From positions 62,001 to 126,000 of the forward strand of contig NZ_JAPWGL010000001.1 of the NCBI RefSeq assembly GCF_027213645.1: a stretch of 64,000 nucleotides of DNA, in the 5' to 3' direction. The translations under genes and the position numbers were made by a program. Origin of the DNA: Pedobacter rhodius. Lineage in GTDB: Bacteria; Bacteroidota; Bacteroidia; Sphingobacteriales; Sphingobacteriaceae. The notes beneath the pieces were generated by a model that did not search any database, was not told the DNA's origin, and saw nothing but the letters and a program-made list of their open reading frames with translations. Of the stretch, positions 21,157-30,762 are shown in pieces (the stretch's first letter is position 1; each line of letters begins with the position of its first letter).

Positions 21157-21763
21157 TTTGAAGAAATTTGATTTGATTTTGTTGACCGGGATTGCAGCTG
21201 TTTTCCTGAAAAGGTTTCGGGAGCCGTTCCGGATCAAACAGCATGGCGGTGCAAAGACAATTGCACTTTTTCTTTCGCTCAAGAATATCGTAATTCACGC
21301 AACTCTCACAACCCTTCCAAAACTGGTTGTCATGGGTGATTTCGGCAAAACTAACTGGTTCGAAACCTAATTCTGCATTCATATGCATAATGGCTGCTCC
21401 GGATGTAATGCTGAAAACTTTGGCGTTTGGGTATAATCTTCTCGATAACTTGAAAACTCTTTGCTTTATGCTTTTCGCTACACCCGAATTTCTGAATTTC
21501 GGGGCAACGATTAAACCGGAGTTGGAAACAAACTTACCGGCCTCCCAGGTTTCGCAATAGGAAAAACCAACCCATTCACCAAGGCTGGTTACGGCGATGA
21601 TGGCTTTACCGGTAACCATTTTTTCTATAACGGAGTCGATACTTCTTTTGGCAATACCCGAGCCGCGGGCAATTGCGCTTTTTTCAGTTTCTGAAATGAT
21701 TTCTTGTGCATATATAGCATCGCGAAAATTGGCAATACGTATAAAAATTATTTGATTATCCAT
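21146..21763 (-). CDS. GNAT acetyltransferase of the arginine-biosynthesis type
   Basis: 205 residues. GNAT fold with the acetyl-CoA-binding loop VAPKFRNSGVAKSIK. The C-terminal cysteine cluster KGCESCVNYDIL...CNCLCTAMLFDP is typical of the GNAT proteins found in Bacteroidota arginine gene sets, where an N-acetylglutamate (or acyl-glutamate) synthase role is proposed. It overlaps the ArgE-like gene, which supports that pathway. Other arg genes are not in the window, so the pair is detached from the main operon or is a paralogue. Confidence 0.75.
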   Translation of the reverse strand: MDNQIIFIRIANFRDAIYAQEIISETEKSAIARGSGIAKRSIDSVIEKMVTGKAIIAVTSLGEWVGFSYCETWEAGKFVSNSGLIVAPKFRNSGVAKSIKQRVFKLSRRLYPNAKVFSITSGAAIMHMNAELGFEPVSFAEITHDNQFWKGCESCVNYDILERKKKCNCLCTAMLFDPERLPKPFQENSCNPGQQNQIKFLQNEY

Positions 21764-22264
21764 TTTTTTTAAATTTCATACGGGCGCTTTAGCAAATGAA
21801 AGACCGCAATTAACTATGGCAATAAAAAAATGGCTTTCTGAATATTAAATCATGGAGATTTTTTTTTCATCATTTAATGCAAAAAATAAACCCTTTCAAA
21901 ATGGAAAGGATTTTATCATTCCGGATTATATAAACAGCACCTCGGCTGTATTTATTCTTAATGTGCTTTGTAGCCTAATAATTGTTAATTAAAATGAGCT
22001 GATTATATTTTTATTTGTTTCAAAATAAATTGCAACGGTGTTTTATTAGCCTACGGATATTGCCCGCTTTCATTCAGAACTGTAGATTCAATTATTTACA
22101 TGGAGGCAATGTGGGTTTTTTGCGAACAGGATAATATAAGGGTATTTAAAGATGTTTTTAATGAGCAATATGCTTTTGTCGTGAAAAATTACTTTTGATT
22201 TTAAGGTAAACAAAAAAGTCTTAGCGAAATTACTAAGACTTTTGTATTGTGAATTAAGATAGCT
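21764..22264. other. Intergenic region with hairpin and possible gene remnant
   Basis: 501 bases without a convincing gene. A short hairpin with arms CCTTTC (21892-21897) and GAAAGG (21904-21909) has no T-run. A weak sigma-54-like pattern (GG, 10 bases, TTTGC spacing) lies on the minus strand at about 21791-21806, ahead of the GNAT gene. A 32-codon frame at 22100-22198 on the plus strand has FKDVFNEQYAFVVK, reminiscent of the start of ECF sigma factors, and may be a remnant. Confidence 0.4.
22211..22244 (-). terminator. Rho-independent terminator after the M1 peptidase gene
   Basis: 11-bp stem AAAAGTCTTAG/CTAAGACTTTT with an 8-base loop and a T-run on the minus strand, 20 bases after the stop codon. 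Confidence 0.8.
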
Positions 22265-23842
22265 TTAAAACTTACCTTGCTGATTCAACAAGGCAAAGTA
22301 TTTATCCAGGTTTACACCTAATGATTTCTCCATTGATGCTTTAAAATCGGCGGGTGTTGGGTGTTTGTTTTTCCATTCGCTAAAATAAGCCTGAAATGCT
22401 TTATCGAATTTTTCCTGGCCAATTTCAGATTGCAGTATATAGAGCCACAAAGCGGTTTTAGCATAAGAAATCAAACCATATTCTTCAGAAGTTTTAAAAT
22501 CGGCTGCAGGCGTTTCAATAGCGGATTGCATCGGCACATTGGATAAGGCACCATAAATACTGGCCAGAAATTTATCAGTTGGTAACTCTTTAATTTTGGC
22601 TGGAATAGCATCCCCAAAGATTGAATTCGATCTGTATTTTTCGGCTTCATATCTAAACTGGAAATAAGTGTTGAAGCCCTCATCCTGCCAGGTGTGCATT
22701 CTTTCATTACTGCCAAGCATACTCATAAACCAGTTGTGGCCAACTTCATGCGTAATTACACCGTCTAAAGTTTCTTTTTTCGCATCAGGGCTGGTAATCA
22801 AAGTAATGGTTGGATATTCCATGCCTCCGCTGGCATTATTTTTTGGGCCCTCTATCGCCTGAACAACAGGGTATTCATATTCGCCTATCCAGTTGCTGTA
22901 ATGTTTTGTTGCATCTTTTATATAGTCGATACTGTTTACCCAGAGGGTGTTTTTTTTGTTGTGGTAATAGCTGAACGCATCAACAACCTTACCTGATGCC
23001 AATTTTACCGTATCATACTGAATCACCAAATCCTTGTCGGCGAACCAGGCAAAATCCGGTACATTGTTGATTGAATAAGTTAAAGTTTTAGTAGCTGATT
23101 TACTAACCGGTGTATAAATAGTAGGTTTGTTTCTATCGGCTGTATTTTTTGCCCCGATGGTTTTATATGCCGCCAGCTCATCTGCATTTTGCATCACACC
23201 AGTAGCGCCAACCACATAGCCCGATGGCAAAGTGATATTCACCTTATAGTTTGCATATTCACTGTAAAACTCGCCCATATCTAAATAGGGGAATTCATGC
23301 CAGCCATCTTTATCAAAAACAGCTGGTTTCGGATACCATTGAGTTACCATAAATTCGGTGTCGGCATATCCCGAACGCGAAAAATAACTCGGCAATTTTA
23401 CATTAAAATCAGTAGTTATTGTAATAGAGTCTCCGGGCTTTAATGATGAAGGCAATAAAACTTTAATAATATCGATATATTCCGGATTTGGATGCGCCGC
23501 TGTTTTGGCAGTCTTTCCGTTTACTTTGAAGTTTAATCCATCAATACTTCCGTAGGTTACATTTTTCAGTTTTTCCTTGCGGGAAGTATCCCCATTTATC
23601 TGTTTAAAAAGTGCTGTCGATTCATTTTTATAAGCATTCGGCCAGATGTGAAACCAGATAAAATCTAAGTTAGAAGGCGAGTTGTTTTTGTAAACAATGG
23701 TTTCAAAACCCTTTAAAGATTTGTCCTTATCGTTCAGGGTTACATCAATATTGTAATTTAAATCTTGTTGGAAATAAGCTTGTTGGGCAAATATTGAAAG
23801 GGAAAAAAGGAATAATAGAATGGTTAGAAATATTTTCTGCAT
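22265..23842 (-). CDS. Secreted M1-family zinc metallopeptidase
   Basis: 525 residues, signal peptide about 1-19 (ending IFAQ). It has an N-terminal beta domain (to about 260) and a gluzincin catalytic domain with HEVGH at 365-369 and the third zinc ligand Glu388 (WQDEGF), 18 residues on. The exopeptidase motif is GGMEYP, a variant of GAMEN. It probably removes N-terminal residues from peptides in the periplasm or outside the cell. It is shorter than many homologues (~600 residues), lacking much of the C-terminal helical part, but no frameshift is visible. Confidence 0.9.
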   Translation of the reverse strand: MQKIFLTILLFLFSLSIFAQQAYFQQDLNYNIDVTLNDKDKSLKGFETIVYKNNSPSNLDFIWFHIWPNAYKNESTALFKQINGDTSRKEKLKNVTYGSIDGLNFKVNGKTAKTAAHPNPEYIDIIKVLLPSSLKPGDSITITTDFNVKLPSYFSRSGYADTEFMVTQWYPKPAVFDKDGWHEFPYLDMGEFYSEYANYKVNITLPSGYVVGATGVMQNADELAAYKTIGAKNTADRNKPTIYTPVSKSATKTLTYSINNVPDFAWFADKDLVIQYDTVKLASGKVVDAFSYYHNKKNTLWVNSIDYIKDATKHYSNWIGEYEYPVVQAIEGPKNNASGGMEYPTITLITSPDAKKETLDGVITHEVGHNWFMSMLGSNERMHTWQDEGFNTYFQFRYEAEKYRSNSIFGDAIPAKIKELPTDKFLASIYGALSNVPMQSAIETPAADFKTSEEYGLISYAKTALWLYILQSEIGQEKFDKAFQAYFSEWKNKHPTPADFKASMEKSLGVNLDKYFALLNQQGKF

Positions 23843-23986
23843 GTTAAATTTTTTTCGAAAGATAATAAATTGTGCGAAGAAGATTAGGTAATAAGATGTT
23901 AATTATGAATTGAGGTTTTTTATTTTAAAGGCCTTTTATGTAGCCATTTGGTTAAAATGATTTGGAAAATGAACGTTTTGTGCTTT

Positions 23987-24174
23987 TGGTAGCTTGCAGT
24001 CCTGCTGTGCGCTAAAGCCTCGCTGAAAGAGCTTTGGGCTATCGCTGCCATCAGGTTTATAAACCAGGGTTTGTGCATCCTGCAAGCCGTCAAAATAGAA
24101 CACCGTTTTTGTAAATTAGCCCCGCCTGCCTGCGTTGGGCAGGGTTGAAGCGGGCACGTAGCAACAGCCATTTC
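23987..24174 (-). repeat. Structured intergenic repeat of Bacteroidota type
   Basis: On the minus strand it contains CCTGATGGCAGCGATAGCCC, a variable stretch, then AGCGCACAGCAGGA, a pattern seen in dispersed Bacteroidota intergenic repeats. A GC-rich hairpin (arms around CTGCC/GGCAG, outer arms GCCCGC/GCGGGG) lies at about 24119-24154. GC content is well above the flanks. A minus-strand reading frame across it is judged non-coding. Confidence 0.5.
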
Positions 24175-24230
24175 AGCTGTTTAGCGCTTCAAATAAATTG
24201 ATATTAACTAATAATTAAAGTTAACTAATT

Positions 24231-25568
24231 TTATAGCTCCTTAATCTGATATTCTTCTATTTTACGATAGAGTGTTGTAAGTCCGATGCCCAGTAACCTG
24301 GATGTTTCCGTTTTGTTTCCTTTAGTATGGATTAAAACTTTTTGAATGTGTTGTTTTTCTATTTGTTGTAAATTGTAATTGTTTTCCATTGGTGTAAATT
24401 CAAAAAATTCAGGTGGTAAAGCACTTGGGTTCAAAGTGTTTCCATCTGATAAAATAACCAGGCGTTCAATAACATTTTTTAACTCCCTAATATTTCCCTT
24501 CCAGCTGTGTTCTGCTAAAACGGATAACATTTTATCGTCCATCTCAATTGCAGTACGGTTTACCTTATCTGAGAATTCCTTAAGGTAAAATTTTGCCAAA
24601 GCAGGAATGTCTCCTTTTCTGTCGCGAAGCGGGGGTAAAGTGATGCTGAAAACAGAAAGGCGGTAGTATAAATCGGAACGGAATTTTCCTGATGCGGCAT
24701 CTGTTTTCAAATCTTTATTAGTCGCTGCGAGAATGCGTACATTTACCTGCTGGGTATGGGTATCGCCAACTTTAATAAAACTCTGATTTTCAAGTACCCT
24801 TAACAGTTTGGCCTGCAAATCGAGGTTCATTTCCCCGATTTCATCTAAAAATAAGGTGCCGCCATTGGCCTCTTCGAGCAAGCCTTTTTTATCTTTATTT
24901 GCACCCGTAAAGGCCCCCGCCTTATAACCGAAAAGTTCACTCTCTAATAATTCAGGACTGAAACCGCTGCAGTTCAGCGCGACAAAAGGCTTCATGGCCC
25001 TAGGGCTTTCGTAATGTATCGACTGTGCAAAAACCTCTTTTCCCGTACCGGTTTCGCCCAAAAGTAGAACTGTGGTGTCCGTTTGACTTACTTTTTTCGC
25101 TAAATCTATAGCTTCTTTTAAAGCTTTAGATTGCCCGACGATTGTGGCAAAGCTATGCTTTCTGGCAACTTTATGTTCCAGTTCAAAAACCCTTTGCTGG
25201 AGATTGGCTTTATCCATCGCTTTATAAAGCAAAGGAATAATTTTATCATTGTCATCACCTTTAACCAGGTAATCAAAAGCACCATTTTTTATGGCCAGAA
25301 CACCATCTGCAATGGTTCCGTAGGCCGTTAGGTTTATAATTTCAACAAAAGGTTTTAAGGCTTTTATGTCCTTTACCAACGCTACGCCATTAACATCGGG
25401 TAGCTTAACATCGCTGATTACGATACTTACTTCGTTTGTTTTTAATAATTTGACACCCTCTTTTCCGGTATTGGCCTGCAAGGTTTTAAAACCCTCCAAT
25501 TCTATAATCCTGGAAAGTAAGCTGCAAATTTTCTTTTCATCATCAATGATGAGCACAATACCATTCAT
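24231..25568 (-). CDS. NtrC-family sigma-54-dependent response regulator
   Basis: 445 residues. Receiver domain (1-120) with acidic pair Asp9-Asp10 and phospho-acceptor Asp53 (ISDVKLPD). AAA+ domain (about 145-375) with Walker A GETGTGKE, the sigma-54 contact motif GAFTGA, and an arginine-finger region. A Fis-type HTH is at the C-terminus ([20 protein letters not shown]). It activates sigma-54 promoters by ATP hydrolysis. No kinase gene is adjacent; the kdp-linked kinase at 10867 lacks a regulator and is a candidate partner. Confidence 0.93.
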   Translation of the reverse strand: MNGIVLIIDDEKKICSLLSRIIELEGFKTLQANTGKEGVKLLKTNEVSIVISDVKLPDVNGVALVKDIKALKPFVEIINLTAYGTIADGVLAIKNGAFDYLVKGDDNDKIIPLLYKAMDKANLQQRVFELEHKVARKHSFATIVGQSKALKEAIDLAKKVSQTDTTVLLLGETGTGKEVFAQSIHYESPRAMKPFVALNCSGFSPELLESELFGYKAGAFTGANKDKKGLLEEANGGTLFLDEIGEMNLDLQAKLLRVLENQSFIKVGDTHTQQVNVRILAATNKDLKTDAASGKFRSDLYYRLSVFSITLPPLRDRKGDIPALAKFYLKEFSDKVNRTAIEMDDKMLSVLAEHSWKGNIRELKNVIERLVILSDGNTLNPSALPPEFFEFTPMENNYNLQQIEKQHIQKVLIHTKGNKTETSRLLGIGLTTLYRKIEEYQIKEL

Positions 25569-25698
25569 AGGTTGAATTTATTAGGCAATATTAAGGATAA
25601 AACAGGAATTTGCCTTTATAATAATTTGTACCTTTTTCGTTTCCTGCGCTTCAAAATAAAAGCATTTTAGCATCTTTGATTAACACAAAGCAAATTTT

Positions 25699-28203
25699 AT
25701 GTTTAAGCGACTAACCATAATATTCATTTTAGGGTTTTTTACGGTATTTTGTTCGGCCCAGCAGGTTCGTCCTTCAAAATCGTCTGAAATTTACCGCGAA
25801 CTCAAAACCCTTAAACATCTACCAAAAGTTTTATACCTGGCGGCTCATCCGGATGACGAGAATACCGGTTTACTCTCCTGGTTGATAAATGACCAGAATG
25901 TAGAAACGGGTTACTTGTCTTTAACCAGAGGCGATGGCGGACAGAATCTATTAGGCACAGAACAAGGGGCGGCACTAGGTTTAATCCGAACACATGAACT
26001 TTTAGAAGCACGGAAACTTGATGGCGCACAACAATTTTTTACCAGGGCAATTGATTTCGGATTTTCGAAAAATACGAATGATACGTTTAAACAATGGGAT
26101 GCCGACAGCATAACCGCTGATGTGGTTTGGGTTATCCGTAAATTTCGTCCGGATGTAATTATTTGCCGTTTTCCACCAACTGCAGCGGCAGGTCATGGGC
26201 AGCATGCAGCTTCGGCTGTGGTTGCAGAAAAAGCTTTTAAGTTGGCTGGCGATAAACGCGCTTTTCCAAACCAATTAAAATATGTAAGTGTTTGGCAACC
26301 CAAAAGAGTGCTTTGGAATACCTTTCGTTTTGGAGCCGTGAATACCACAGCCGAGAACCAACTTAAAGTTACGGTTGGTCAATACGATGCGCAATTGGGC
26401 ATGGGCTATGGCGAACTGGCGGGTTTAAGCAGAAGTTTGCATAAAAGTCAGGGCGCAGGTACACAGTCGGTCGCCGGAATCAGAACTGAATATTTTACCC
26501 ATGTTTTGGGTGAACAGGCAAAAACATCACTATTTGAGGGCGTTGTTAAAACCTGGACTGCAAAAGGTAATGCAGATATCGATCAATCACTGGATAAGAT
26601 TATTTCTGCTTTCAATTTTAATAATCCTGACCTGAGTTTACCAGCTTTGCTGGCTTTGCGCAAAAAGGTTATGGCGCTAAAAGATGCAGACCTGAAGAAG
26701 GATAAAATAACAGCACTGGATAACATCATTTTAAGTTGCGCCGGTTTTATGGGCGAAATGGTTACCAATCAGGCGGAAGCCGTTGCCGGAGACAGTTACA
26801 ACTTCAGGTTAAACCTGATTTCAAGAGCATCAAATCCGGTTATTTTGGAAAGTGTAAAATGGTTAAATCAACCTGAAAGTTTCAATAGAAAACTATCGGG
26901 CGATTCTTTAATCACGATTGAACATAAAATTCAAATTCCTGCGGATGCTGCTTTGACAGAACCCTACTGGCTGGTGAAGCCTGCAAAAAATGCGGCGACA
27001 TTTTCGGTAGCCAACGATACATTAATCGGTTTGCCAGAGGCCGAATCTCCACTAAATGTTTTGCTTTCTTTAAAAATCGGCACAGAAAAATTTCAGGTTA
27101 AATTGCCGTTGTCATTCAAAAAATTAGATCCGGTGCGTGGCGATGTGGTCGAAGCACTGCGTATTGTTCCGGCACTCGAATTAAAATTTACACAACCTGT
27201 TTATTTAATAAAAGAAAACGAAGACTTGCATATCAGCCTGAATTTTAAGGTAAATTCAAACAAAAAGTTTGAGAATGGAAAGGTAAATCTCCTGTACAAT
27301 GGCGAGCGCGTTGGTGGTGCAGATTCAACCCCGATAAACGTAAAAGACCTCACCGTTGATTATACCATATCAAAAACTAAACTTGCGGACATCAATTCGA
27401 ACCGGTTACAACTGGACGCAAATTATGTGGTCGGCGGTATAACTTACAATAAAAAACAAGTATTGATTCAATATCCACACTTGCCTTCCCTTCAATATTT
27501 TGCACCGGCAACTGCAATTGTAATGAAAGGCGATATTCAGGCAAAAGTTAAAAAAGTTGGTTACATAGAAGGTGCGGGCGATTTTATAACAGATTTCTTA
27601 CGCATTGCAGGCATTCAGGTTGATGTTTTGAAAGATGAAGATTTTTATGGTTATGTCGATGAATCTGGTATAAATGTAAGTCAAAATAAACTCTCGCAAT
27701 ACGATGCAATTGTATTCGGAGTTCGTGCAAATAACACTGAAAAGAAACTTGGCCGCTGGATGCCCTTTTTATGGTCGTATGTAAAAGCAGGTGGTAACCT
27801 GGTTATGCAATACAATACCAATCAGGATGCAACGGTTGATAAATTAGGTATGTATCCTTTCAGCATTGCAAATAAACGGGTTACAGAAGAAAATGCAGCA
27901 GTTAAGTTTTTAAAGCCTGACCATAAATTATTAAACTTCCCGAACAAAATTACTGCCGATGATTTTAAGGGCTGGGTACAGGAACGTGGTGCTTATTTCC
28001 CCGACAGGTGGGACGCAGCATATGAACCCCTTTTCGAAATGCACGACACAGATGAGGAACCTTTGCAAGGCTCAACATTATATGCTAAATACGGAAAGGG
28101 TAATTTTATTTACACACCATTGGCATTTTTCAGGCAGTTGCCTGCTGGAAATGTAGGTGCAGCACGTTTGTTTTTAAACTTTTTATCTGCACAGAAAAAC
28201 TAA
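25699..28203 (+). CDS. Secreted PIG-L family deacetylase, large form
   Basis: 834 residues, signal peptide about 1-20. PIG-L/LmbE domain (about 40-270) with the zinc motif AHPDDENTG (49-57), SLTRGDGGQN, RTHELLEARKLDG and GHGQHAAS. Such enzymes remove acetyl groups from N-acetylglucosaminyl compounds. The remaining ~560 residues hold beta-sandwich material and a C-terminal alpha/beta region (GAGDFITDFLRIAG, YDAIVFGVRAN) resembling a glutamine-amidotransferase-like fold without obvious catalytic residues. The gene stops directly before a small membrane ORF and a symporter, suggesting uptake of the sugar released. Confidence 0.85.
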   Translation: MFKRLTIIFILGFFTVFCSAQQVRPSKSSEIYRELKTLKHLPKVLYLAAHPDDENTGLLSWLINDQNVETGYLSLTRGDGGQNLLGTEQGAALGLIRTHELLEARKLDGAQQFFTRAIDFGFSKNTNDTFKQWDADSITADVVWVIRKFRPDVIICRFPPTAAAGHGQHAASAVVAEKAFKLAGDKRAFPNQLKYVSVWQPKRVLWNTFRFGAVNTTAENQLKVTVGQYDAQLGMGYGELAGLSRSLHKSQGAGTQSVAGIRTEYFTHVLGEQAKTSLFEGVVKTWTAKGNADIDQSLDKIISAFNFNNPDLSLPALLALRKKVMALKDADLKKDKITALDNIILSCAGFMGEMVTNQAEAVAGDSYNFRLNLISRASNPVILESVKWLNQPESFNRKLSGDSLITIEHKIQIPADAALTEPYWLVKPAKNAATFSVANDTLIGLPEAESPLNVLLSLKIGTEKFQVKLPLSFKKLDPVRGDVVEALRIVPALELKFTQPVYLIKENEDLHISLNFKVNSNKKFENGKVNLLYNGERVGGADSTPINVKDLTVDYTISKTKLADINSNRLQLDANYVVGGITYNKKQVLIQYPHLPSLQYFAPATAIVMKGDIQAKVKKVGYIEGAGDFITDFLRIAGIQVDVLKDEDFYGYVDESGINVSQNKLSQYDAIVFGVRANNTEKKLGRWMPFLWSYVKAGGNLVMQYNTNQDATVDKLGMYPFSIANKRVTEENAAVKFLKPDHKLLNFPNKITADDFKGWVQERGAYFPDRWDAAYEPLFEMHDTDEEPLQGSTLYAKYGKGNFIYTPLAFFRQLPAGNVGAARLFLNFLSAQKN

Positions 28204-28308
28204 ATGAAAAATCAACTCAAAAACTGGAATACCTGGTATGTATTATTGGCGTTGGCTTTGGTATTTCAAATTGTATTTTACTATCTGTTTACTGAATTCT
28301 GGGCATGA
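28204..28308 (+). CDS. 34-residue single-pass membrane peptide coupled to symporter
   Basis: ATG at 28204, immediately after the PIG-L stop codon, opens a frame of 34 residues: a polar MKNQLKNWNTWY start, one helix of about 20 hydrophobic residues, and TEFWA at the end. Its last codons overlap the symporter start by four bases (ATGA). Zero gap on one side and a stop-start overlap on the other strongly suggest a translated gene. It recalls the small membrane partners of some sodium:solute symporters, but I do not recognise its family. Confidence 0.75.
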   Translation: MKNQLKNWNTWYVLLALALVFQIVFYYLFTEFWA

Positions 28309-29996
28309 GTAATATCGATTGGATAGTCCTTATTTTTACCCTTTTTGTCGTAGTCGTTTACGGTGTATTTATTGGCCGCGGGCAAAAAAGTAACGAATCT
28401 TACTTGAAGGCAGATAATAAAATGCCTTGGTATATTGTGCTTTTGGGCATTATGGCTACGCAGGCAAGTGCAATTACTTTTCTTTCAGCACCGGGTCAGG
28501 CCTATACCGATGGCATGCGTTTCGTGCAGTATTATTTCGGTTTACCGCTGGCGATGATTGTTATCTGCATCACTTTTATCCCGATTTTCCAGCGGTTGAA
28601 TGTTTATACCGCTTATGAATATTTAGAAAACCGTTTTGATAAAAAAACAAGGGTATTAACTTCTTTGCTTTTTCTTTTCTCCAGAGGATTATCAACCGGG
28701 ATAAGCATTTATGCACCAAGTATTATTTTATCGAGCGTTTTAAACTGGAACATCTATTTAACCAATGTTCTAACCGGCGGAATACTTTTGATTTATACTT
28801 ACGTTGGTGGTGCAAAAGCCATCGCCCACACGCAAAAACTGCAGTTCCTCATTATTCTCGGAACAATGGCTTTTGCGGGATATTTGCTGGTTCAGAATAT
28901 GCCAAATGGAATTGGCTTTAAAGATGCACTTTACCTGGCAGGTAAATCCGGAAAACTAAACGTTATCACTACTAAATTCGACTGGAAAGATAAATATAAC
29001 ATCTGGAGTGGACTGATTGGTGGTTTTTTTCTCGCGCTTTCATATTTCGGTACCGACCAAAGCCAGGTTGGCCGGTATATTACGGCGAAAGATAATACGA
29101 ATGCAAAAATGGGCCTGCTGTTAAACGGCTTGGTTAAAATCCCGATGCAGTTTGCCATTTTGTTAATCGGCGCCTTACTCTTTGCGTTCTTCTCTTTAAA
29201 ACCGGCGCCAATTTATTTCAACGAACGTTCCTATCAGTATTTAAAAGATACAAAACCCGATCAGGCAGCTGTTTTTGAAAAGGAACATCAGGCTTTGCAG
29301 CAAAAATTTAATTCACTGTCTAAGGAAATTTTAGCCCAAAAAGAAAGCAAATCCCCGGCTTTAAATACGGCCATAGAAAACTTTAAAAAAACACAAAGTA
29401 AAGTGAAGGATTTGCATGGCAGGGTAGAAGAGGCGATTAACAATTCAAACTATAACGCAGAGAAAACCGATACCAATTATATTTTCCTGTACTTCGTGAA
29501 AAATACGCTCCCGGTTGGCATGATTGGTTTGCTGTTCGCGGTAATTTTTCTGGCGAGCTGGGGTTCCATTTCGGCGGCACTAAATTCCCTTGCTGCGTGT
29601 TCATTAAAAGACATTCACCTTATTTTCAATAAAAATATTCCTGATGAAGAAACCGAATTAAAGTATAGTCGATTACATACTTTAGGTTGGGGTATTTTTT
29701 CCATTGCAGTTGCCATGTTCGCTACACAAATGGGTTCGCTGATTGAAGCTGTAAATGTATTAGGTTCATTGTTCTATGGCCCAATTTTAGGCATTTTCCT
29801 GGTTGCTTTCTATTATAAAAAAATAAATGGACCGCTTGTATTTATTTCTGCCATTCTATCAGAAATAGTGGTTATAGCCGTTTATAAGTTCGATGTGGTT
29901 TCATTTCTCTGGCTAAACGTTGTGGGCGCGGCCGCAGTAATCATATTTTCGGCAATCGGAACCTTGTTTTATAAGCCTAAAGCATTAAATTCGTAA
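28305..29996 (+). CDS. Sodium:solute symporter (SSS family)
   Basis: 563 residues, about 13 transmembrane helices in the LeuT-type fold, starting [19 protein letters not shown]. Family features include [20 protein letters not shown] in helix 1-2, GADQSQ-like [11 protein letters not shown] and a long cytosolic loop (about 300-390, helical and charged). It probably imports a sugar or sugar-acid with sodium. Coupling to the PIG-L deacetylase gene and the small membrane peptide suggests that substrates released outside are taken up here. Confidence 0.9.
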   Translation: MSNIDWIVLIFTLFVVVVYGVFIGRGQKSNESYLKADNKMPWYIVLLGIMATQASAITFLSAPGQAYTDGMRFVQYYFGLPLAMIVICITFIPIFQRLNVYTAYEYLENRFDKKTRVLTSLLFLFSRGLSTGISIYAPSIILSSVLNWNIYLTNVLTGGILLIYTYVGGAKAIAHTQKLQFLIILGTMAFAGYLLVQNMPNGIGFKDALYLAGKSGKLNVITTKFDWKDKYNIWSGLIGGFFLALSYFGTDQSQVGRYITAKDNTNAKMGLLLNGLVKIPMQFAILLIGALLFAFFSLKPAPIYFNERSYQYLKDTKPDQAAVFEKEHQALQQKFNSLSKEILAQKESKSPALNTAIENFKKTQSKVKDLHGRVEEAINNSNYNAEKTDTNYIFLYFVKNTLPVGMIGLLFAVIFLASWGSISAALNSLAACSLKDIHLIFNKNIPDEETELKYSRLHTLGWGIFSIAVAMFATQMGSLIEAVNVLGSLFYGPILGIFLVAFYYKKINGPLVFISAILSEIVVIAVYKFDVVSFLWLNVVGAAAVIIFSAIGTLFYKPKALNS

Positions 29997-30031
29997 AATT
30001 AAAAAACAACAAATCAGATAAAAATAATACT

Positions 30032-30550
30032 ATGAAAACGATGATTAAATCCATTACCCTGCTGTTAACAGCAATTACCATTTCAGTAAGCGCATTTGCC
30101 CAGGATGCTAAAAAACCCGCAAGTCCGCCGGCAACCGCAACAGGTAAAGTTAAAGATGCAACCATTACGATTGCCTATAGCAGCCCATCCGTTAAAGGAC
30201 GTAAAATCTGGGGCGGCTTAGAAGCCTATGATAAAGTTTGGCGTGCTGGTGCAAATGAAGCCACTACTTTCGAAACGGATAAAGACATAATGGTTCAGGG
30301 AAAAACTTTACCGGCAGGAAAATACAGCTTTTTCTTAATCCCAAAGGAAAGCGGAATCTGGACAGCTATTTTTAATAAAGAACCAAAACAATGGGGTGCC
30401 TATAAATATGAGGAAGCTAAAGATGCTTTGCGTGTTGATGTAAAAGTTAAGCCATTAAAAGCAACTCAGGAAACACTGGTATATAAAATAACTAAAAGCG
30501 GTTTCTCAATGGACTGGGATAAGATTTCAGTTCCGGTAGCCATAAAATAA
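30032..30550 (+). CDS. DUF2911 domain-containing secreted protein
   Basis: 172 residues, signal peptide about 1-24 (ending AFAQ). DUF2911 features include [30 protein letters not shown] and [12 protein letters not shown]. The family is common and secreted in Bacteroidota, of unknown function. It lies 35 bases after the symporter, with its own terminator downstream, so it is probably the last gene of the unit. Confidence 0.88.
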   Translation: MKTMIKSITLLLTAITISVSAFAQDAKKPASPPATATGKVKDATITIAYSSPSVKGRKIWGGLEAYDKVWRAGANEATTFETDKDIMVQGKTLPAGKYSFFLIPKESGIWTAIFNKEPKQWGAYKYEEAKDALRVDVKVKPLKATQETLVYKITKSGFSMDWDKISVPVAIK

Positions 30551-30570
30551 AATAAGTTAGTACAAAATTG

Positions 30571-30599
30571 AAGCCCCAGCAGAAAGTTGGGGCTTTTTT
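30571..30599 (+). terminator. Rho-independent terminator after the DUF2911 gene
   Basis: Stem AGCCCCAGC/GTTGGGGCT (one G-T pair) with loop AGAAA, then six T. Confidence 0.88.
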
Positions 30600-30762
30600 G
30601 TTAAGCTTGTCCTGCCCTTAAATAAGTGTCAACCTATTTTAGGACTAGTCAGCTGAATCATTAGGGCATAAATTGTTAATTCAAAGTCAAATGTATTTTT
30701 CTTTTTAAGGTTAAAAACTTTTTTTAATTAAGCATGTTATTTGATTATAAAAACATTATAAC

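Noticed and set aside
21157..21282. Longer N-terminus for the M20 deacylase
   Set aside because: The extra 42 residues lie inside the GNAT gene in another frame; the ATG at 21156 gives the family-like start.
23920..24171. Minus-strand ORF of 83 codons
   Set aside because: It runs through the structured GC-rich repeat; composition follows the repeat rather than a protein, and it has no recognisable family.
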